From Corynebacterium accolens (lineage in GTDB: Bacteria; Actinomycetota; Actinomycetes; Mycobacteriales; Mycobacteriaceae): a stretch of DNA of 20,771 nt. The stretch lies in assembly GCF_030515985.1 (NCBI RefSeq), contig NZ_CP100376.1, positions 1,023,914-1,044,684 on the forward strand, in the 5' to 3' direction. The notes beneath the pieces were generated by a model that had not been told where the DNA came from, made no database searches, and saw nothing but the letters and a program-made list of their open reading frames with translations. The stretch's first letter is position 1. Every line of letters begins with the position of its first letter. A program made the position numbers and the translations under genes. This document shows, one piece after another, positions 19,626 to 20,771 of the stretch.

Positions 19626-20302
19626 TAAAAGTCGCGCAGGATGCGCTGTGCCAAAGGCTCAGAGGATGCTGGGTTCTGGCCCGTGTAGAGGTTGCGGTCA
19701 ACCTCGACATAAGGCTGCATCGGATCGGTCTGCTTGAAATCAGCGCCGAGCTCGCGCAGGCGGGTCTCAACAACCCACTTGGCAGCGGCGATGGTCTCCT
19801 CGCCCTCTTCGGCGTTGGTAAAGCCGGTCATGGTGTAGCCCTTGAGTGGCCAGTTGTCATTGTCCAGCGCGAGCAATGCAGCCGGTGCGTGGCAGACCAG
19901 GGATAGCGCGCGACCGGAGTCGATGCGCTCCTGCAGCAGCTTGGCAGAGTCCTGGTCATAAGCCAAGTCCTCCATCGGGCCGTGGCCGCCGGGGTAAAAG
20001 ACGAGGTCGTAGTCGGCTTCCTTAACATCGGCCAGGTTCAGTGGGTCTTCCAGGTCCGGGCCGATTTCTGCGAGGTAGTTCTCCTGCTCGGCGCGGTCGC
20101 CCTCAGACAATACCTCGAGGCTGTACTCGTCTACTACTGGTGCCTTTGCGTTCGGCGTAGCAAAGTCGATATCCCAACCAGCGTTCTTAAACACGCGGTG
20201 CGGAGCGATGAGCTCCTCGGCCCAGTAACCGGTAGGGCGGGCGCTGCCATCAGCAAGCGTCCACTTATCAGCGGCGGTAACAACGAATAGTGCGGAAGGC
20301 AT
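19625..20302 (-). CDS. DJ-1/PfpI family protein (type 1 glutamine amidotransferase-like)
   Basis: Cytosolic alpha/beta sandwich protein of 225 residues. Family features are the N-terminal Glu in GYWAEELIAPH (E29 or E30), the glycine turn FYPGGHGPMEDL near 102-113, and the nucleophile elbow LVCHAPAAL with C137 followed by H138. The layout and length resemble the Hsp31/glyoxalase-III-like branch, which turns methylglyoxal into lactate or acts as a stress chaperone; neither activity can be read from sequence. ATG at 20302 has a strong AAAGGAGG upstream. The gene starts 31 bases after the adenosine-deaminase-like gene and overlaps the hydrolase by one base, so the three probably form one transcript. 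Confidence 0.9.
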   Translation of the reverse strand: MPSALFVVTAADKWTLADGSARPTGYWAEELIAPHRVFKNAGWDIDFATPNAKAPVVDEYSLEVLSEGDRAEQENYLAEIGPDLEDPLNLADVKEADYDLVFYPGGHGPMEDLAYDQDSAKLLQERIDSGRALSLVCHAPAALLALDNDNWPLKGYTMTGFTNAEEGEETIAAAKWVVETRLRELGADFKQTDPMQPYVEVDRNLYTGQNPASSEPLAQRILRDF

Positions 20303-20333
20303 GTCTTCCTCCTTTATGTAGATTAACTATCTA

Positions 20334-20771
20334 TTACTCTTCGGAAGCGTTGTCATTCAGGTTCATTGAGAACCCGGAATCTTGGAGCGACTCCTCAGTA
20401 TCGGGGCCGGCAAGTTCCGGATCGGAGAGGTCCTCGTAGGCCGGAAGGACAACGGTCTCAAGGATACGCTGCCTTGTTTCTTCGGTGTCGAAAATATTCT
20501 CAATCGCCTTCACGGTAAGATCGAAAAACTCCTCCAGTCCGTACCCAAAGGTCTCGCTCAAGGCGAGAAACTGCCTGCTCAGCGTGGAATCTCCGGAGGA
20601 GACCGAGCAGGTAAAACCAAGCTGCTGTAACAGCGGCAGCGGGTGATCAGTGAGTTCCTCAACATCGTCCACGGGCGAAAATACCAGTGGAATGTGTCGG
20701 TCACGGATCCATCCGGAGGCCTTGCCTGGGCGGATTCCATCGACATCGGCGGTGAAATCATCAATCATATT
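20334..20771 (-). CDS. Adenosine-deaminase-like protein, 5' end outside window, degenerate active site
   Basis: The frame is open at the right edge, so only the C-terminal 145 residues are seen; the metal-binding N terminus is off the edge. The segment DHPLPLLQQLGF and STLSRQFLALSETFGYGLEEF, followed by a helical tail (LTVKAIENIFDTEETRQRIL), matches the C-terminal part of adenosine deaminases. Two conserved active-site stretches look wrong. The usual P-T/S-S-N is FSPVDDVEEL, and the usual T-D-N/D-rich metal-ligand segment is SVSSGD with about three residues missing. No frameshift is apparent, so it may be a non-catalytic or divergent paralogue. The last about 25 residues are acidic and variable. 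It is the first visible gene of an add-like, DJ-1/PfpI and hydrolase group. Confidence 0.7.
   Translation of the reverse strand, partial: NMIDDFTADVDGIRPGKASGWIRDRHIPLVFSPVDDVEELTDHPLPLLQQLGFTCSVSSGDSTLSRQFLALSETFGYGLEEFFDLTVKAIENIFDTEETRQRILETVVLPAYEDLSDPELAGPDTEESLQDSGFSMNLNDNASEE

Overview
The window (about 20.8 kb, moderately high GC) looks like a chromosomal segment of a Corynebacterium. The evidence is an actinobacterial integration host factor (mihF) beside gmk and rpoZ, a PriA without helicase motifs, frequent GTG starts, a metK promoter carrying the corynebacterial McbR operator pattern TAGAC-N6-GTCTA, and the gene order fmt-def-priA-metK-coaBC-rpoZ-gmk-mihF-pyrF-carB-carA-pyrC-pyrB-pyrR, which from memory matches Corynebacterium chromosomes. 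The species cannot be fixed from the sequence alone.

Region 1 (1-7605, minus strand) is housekeeping. It reads mihF, gmk, rpoZ, coaBC, metK, priA, def and the 5' part of fmt (the rest lies off the left edge). The genes serve nucleoid structure, GMP kinase, the RNA polymerase omega subunit, CoA synthesis, SAM synthesis, replication restart and formyl-methionine processing. The coaBC-metK gap holds a well-formed promoter with the McbR-type palindrome between its -35 and -10 elements.

Region 2 (7606-15976, minus strand) is a compact pyrimidine operon, pyrR-pyrB-pyrC-carA-carB-pyrF, with a 4-base pyrR/pyrB overlap and a 17-base carB/pyrF overlap. It covers five of the six steps to UMP; dihydroorotate dehydrogenase and orotate phosphoribosyltransferase are not here. 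Just before pyrR the leader can fold into a stem-loop whose apical loop resembles the PyrR-binding loop and whose outer stem covers the pyrR Shine-Dalgarno sequence. This suggests translational feedback by PyrR.

Region 3 (16000-17424) is a divergent TIGR01777-type SDR epimerase with an N-terminal SRPBCC domain. A strong hairpin lies between it and pyrR.

Region 4 (17425-18620) is a rearrangement scar. It holds the C-terminal remnant of a UvrD-like helicase, abutting on the opposite strand a C-terminal scrap of a transposase (probably IS256-like), then about 180 bp of unassigned sequence, then a perfect 254-bp palindrome (two 127-bp arms, no spacer). The palindrome is the most unusual feature of the window: it is either an assembly or cloning artefact or a remarkable DNA structure.

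Region 5 (18621-20771, minus strand) is a small apparent operon: an adenosine-deaminase-like protein (5' part off the right edge, active-site segments degenerate), a DJ-1/PfpI family protein and an HSL-type alpha/beta hydrolase. I found no new multi-gene system, CRISPR array, tRNA or rRNA.
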